From Evernia prunastri (lineage: Eukaryota > Ascomycota > Lecanoromycetes > Lecanorales > Parmeliaceae), in the NCBI GenBank assembly GCA_003184365.1, contig NKYR01000017.1, forward strand, positions 62,001-126,000: DNA of 64,000 nucleotides. Reading direction: 5' to 3'. Made by a program: the position numbers and the translations under genes. Shown here piece after piece: positions 62,693 to 64,000 of the stretch. How positions within the stretch are numbered: position 1 is the first letter of the stretch; every line of letters starts with the position of its first letter. Below the pieces are notes generated by a model. That model had not been told where the DNA came from, did no database searches, and was given only the letters and a program-made list of their open reading frames with translations.

Positions 62693-63300
62693 ATGATCCC
62701 TAAAACAGTACTATCGCAGGCAAGACTCACATCGTACATCGACGGTCAATTTGCTGAACACTGCAGGCATTTCGCCATGCATCGCGCCCTTCGCGACCAG
62801 TTGCCGCTGCTCTCCATAAACATGTTTTCGCGGGCCTCACACCTTCACAACTACGACTTCTATCTACAGAGACGAGAGCGGCAATAGACCAAGCCGTCGC
62901 CTCGAAGCCCGTGGTACTGTTCATGAAGGGTACACCAGAGACCCCACAATGTGGATTTTCGAGAGCAAGCATACAGATTCTTGGACTGCAGGGTGTGGAT
63001 CCGAACAAGTTCTCGGCTTTCAATGTTCTGGAAGATGAAGAGCTTAGGCAAGGTACTCGCTTCTCTAGCCTGCGAATGTTGCCCAGTACTTGCTCACATA
63101 CCCACTTAGGTTTGAAAGAATACTCGGACTGGCCTACGATACCTCAGCTTTACGTGGGCAAGGAATTCGTTGGGGGATGTGATATATTGATGTCGATGCA
63201 TCAGAATGGAGAGCTGTCGAGAGTGTTGGAGGAGAAGGGAGTTCTTGTTCCTGCGGAAGCACCTTCGGAAGCACCATCAGAGACACCTGCGCAATCGTGA
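62693..63300 (+). CDS. GRX5: Mitochondrial monothiol glutaredoxin Grx5
   Basis: Grx5 passes iron-sulfur clusters from the mitochondrial scaffold to acceptor proteins. Three exons: 62693-62719, 62767-63052 and 63110-63300, giving 167 residues. Exon 1 encodes only MIPKTVLSQ. The 47-bp first intron has CAG|GCAAGA at its donor and TGCAG at its acceptor, a GC-AG type; splicing gives an Arg/Ala/Ser-rich presequence (AFRHASRPSRPVAAAL) and then LSTETRAAIDQAVASKPVV. The active site is CGFS in TPETPQCGFSRAS. The glutathione-binding WPTIPQLYV and GGCDILMSMHQNGEL follow. A Pro/Ala/Ser-rich tail of about 15 residues ends the protein. Without the GC-AG intron the conserved N-terminal part is out of frame. 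Confidence 0.93.
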
Positions 63301-63762
63301 AGTGGTAGCTGTACATTTTTCTTCTTAATGAACAGAGCAAGGCAACCTTGGTTCGGATAAGTATCTGACGAGTTCAACTTTTGAAAGGTGTTGCTAGGAT
63401 CGCCGTAGTCTGATTACATCCATCATGCACACTCCAAAAGCAACTGACATCAGACGATCCTGGACCGAGGCCTCATCCTACCATAATCTGTGGGTTATCA
63501 AAGTGAGTAAAAGCAGGGCATTTGGCGAATGTCTGTCGTCTGTCCTCTTGCCGGAGAGGAGGCTGGTTATTTTGCCCTATGAGAAATGGGGCTGGTCCTT
63601 TTGCCACCGACTTCTACGTTCTTCCATCCACGACCGTCGACCAGAAATGCTTTTACAACCAACTTAATTCTCTTTCTGTAATGAATGGATTTGTCTTGGT
63701 AGTCTCTTGTCCAGGTCATCAACCACAACACCCTACAACACATCATCAATCCTTGAATCAAG
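63301..63762. other. Spacer, no gene recognised
   Basis: GRX5 3' region and promoter of the right-edge gene. Short frames here show no family resemblance. Confidence 0.45.
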
Positions 63763-63990
63763 ATGGCAAAGACCAAATTTGACGTCAAGGCTCACGCCAA
63801 AAAGACTGTCGCAACAAACGCAGTTTTCAAGGAAGCCGGGAAAGACGGTCTACGCAAAGAGAAATCCCGCCATGTGAAAGACGCAATAGAGAAACCTATC
63901 AAAGCCTTGAGAAGCAACAAATTGTACAAGCCCAAGCCCATAGCCGAGCACATCCCAGATCACTCTCTGGCGGCAGAATTTACAGGTTAG
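63763..63990 (+). CDS. Small basic protein of unknown function, possibly partial
   Basis: The frame starts MAKTKFDVKAHAKKTVATN and runs 75 codons to a TAG close to the window edge. It is rich in Lys and Ala, without membrane segment or signal peptide, and looks helical. I do not recognise the family. The frame ends ACAGGTTAG, where GTTAGA could also be an intron donor, so the real protein may continue to the right of the window. Confidence 0.5.
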   Translation: MAKTKFDVKAHAKKTVATNAVFKEAGKDGLRKEKSRHVKDAIEKPIKALRSNKLYKPKPIAEHIPDHSLAAEFTG

Positions 63991-64000
63991 ATCCCGCCTG

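Noticed and set aside
1..64000. Secondary-metabolite cluster, transposon, CRISPR or viral insertion
   Set aside because: No polyketide synthase, NRPS, terpene cyclase, transposase, reverse transcriptase, long terminal repeats or regular spacer arrays were seen. Repeats are limited to short microsatellites and one coding repeat.

Overview
This window is nuclear DNA from a filamentous ascomycete (Pezizomycotina). The evidence is a dense set of conserved fungal genes on both strands, introns mostly of 45-150 bp with branch-point-like CTAAC/CTGAC motifs, spacers of 0.3-2 kb, and proteins that match fungal families in length and domain order. I cannot name the class or genus. I found no rRNA gene, no convincing tRNA, no CRISPR array, no recognisable transposon and no viral gene.

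Layout, left to right: NUP133 (-, 0.5-4.7 kb) and threonine synthase THR4 (+, 5.5-8.0) share a divergent promoter. Then come a small STF2/TMA10-like protein (-, 9.0-9.6), a PPPY-motif protein of unknown function (-, 10.4-11.9), the NAA10 acetyltransferase (+, 12.4-13.2), a 16-exon LtrA-domain membrane protein (+, 13.7-17.2), a secreted barwin-like protein (-, 18.5-19.7), CCZ1 (-, 20.7-23.2), pab2 (+, 23.6-24.4), the ubiquitin ligase RSP5 (+, 25.2-28.2), an AHC1-type zinc-finger protein (-, 29.3-31.3), an Alba-like protein (+, 33.6-34.6), VTC1 (+, 35.2-35.6), a short F-box-like protein (-, 36.1-36.5), a Tctex-type dynein light chain (+, 36.7-37.3), an SDR oxidoreductase (-, 37.4-38.5), DRE2 (-, 38.8-39.9), a coiled-coil protein with acidic repeats (+, 40.6-42.6), a SUR7/PalI-type membrane protein (-, 42.9-44.1), a GPI-type PLC-like phosphodiesterase (+, 45.2-47.1), a 1108-residue disordered protein (-, 47.8-51.2), LST8 (+, 51.8-52.9), the CEX1/SCYL1 pseudokinase (-, 53.2-56.0), eIF2B-beta GCD7 (-, 57.0-58.6), NEM1 (+, 59.3-60.9), phosphopantothenoylcysteine decarboxylase (-, 61.7-62.4), GRX5 (+, 62.7-63.3) and a small basic protein at the right edge (+, 63.8).

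These genes do not form a pathway cluster; they are mostly single-copy housekeeping genes. Loose functional links exist (CCZ1, VTC1, LST8 and RSP5 all touch vacuole, TOR or trafficking), but the orientation and spacing show no co-regulated unit. The most distinctive content is gene structure. Three introns appear to use GC-AG borders (NUP133, LtrA gene, GRX5). There are very small exons (17 and 15 nt in THR4, 19 nt in the SDR, a candidate 6 nt in the LtrA gene). One start codon is split by an intron, and the RSP5 catalytic cysteine codon is split by its last intron. Exon borders were derived by hand from reading frame, GT/GC-AG borders and family alignment from memory; every multi-exon model closes in frame, but none has been checked against transcripts. 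No clearly new biological system is evident. The best candidates for new biology are the unrecognised repeat, coiled-coil and disordered proteins.
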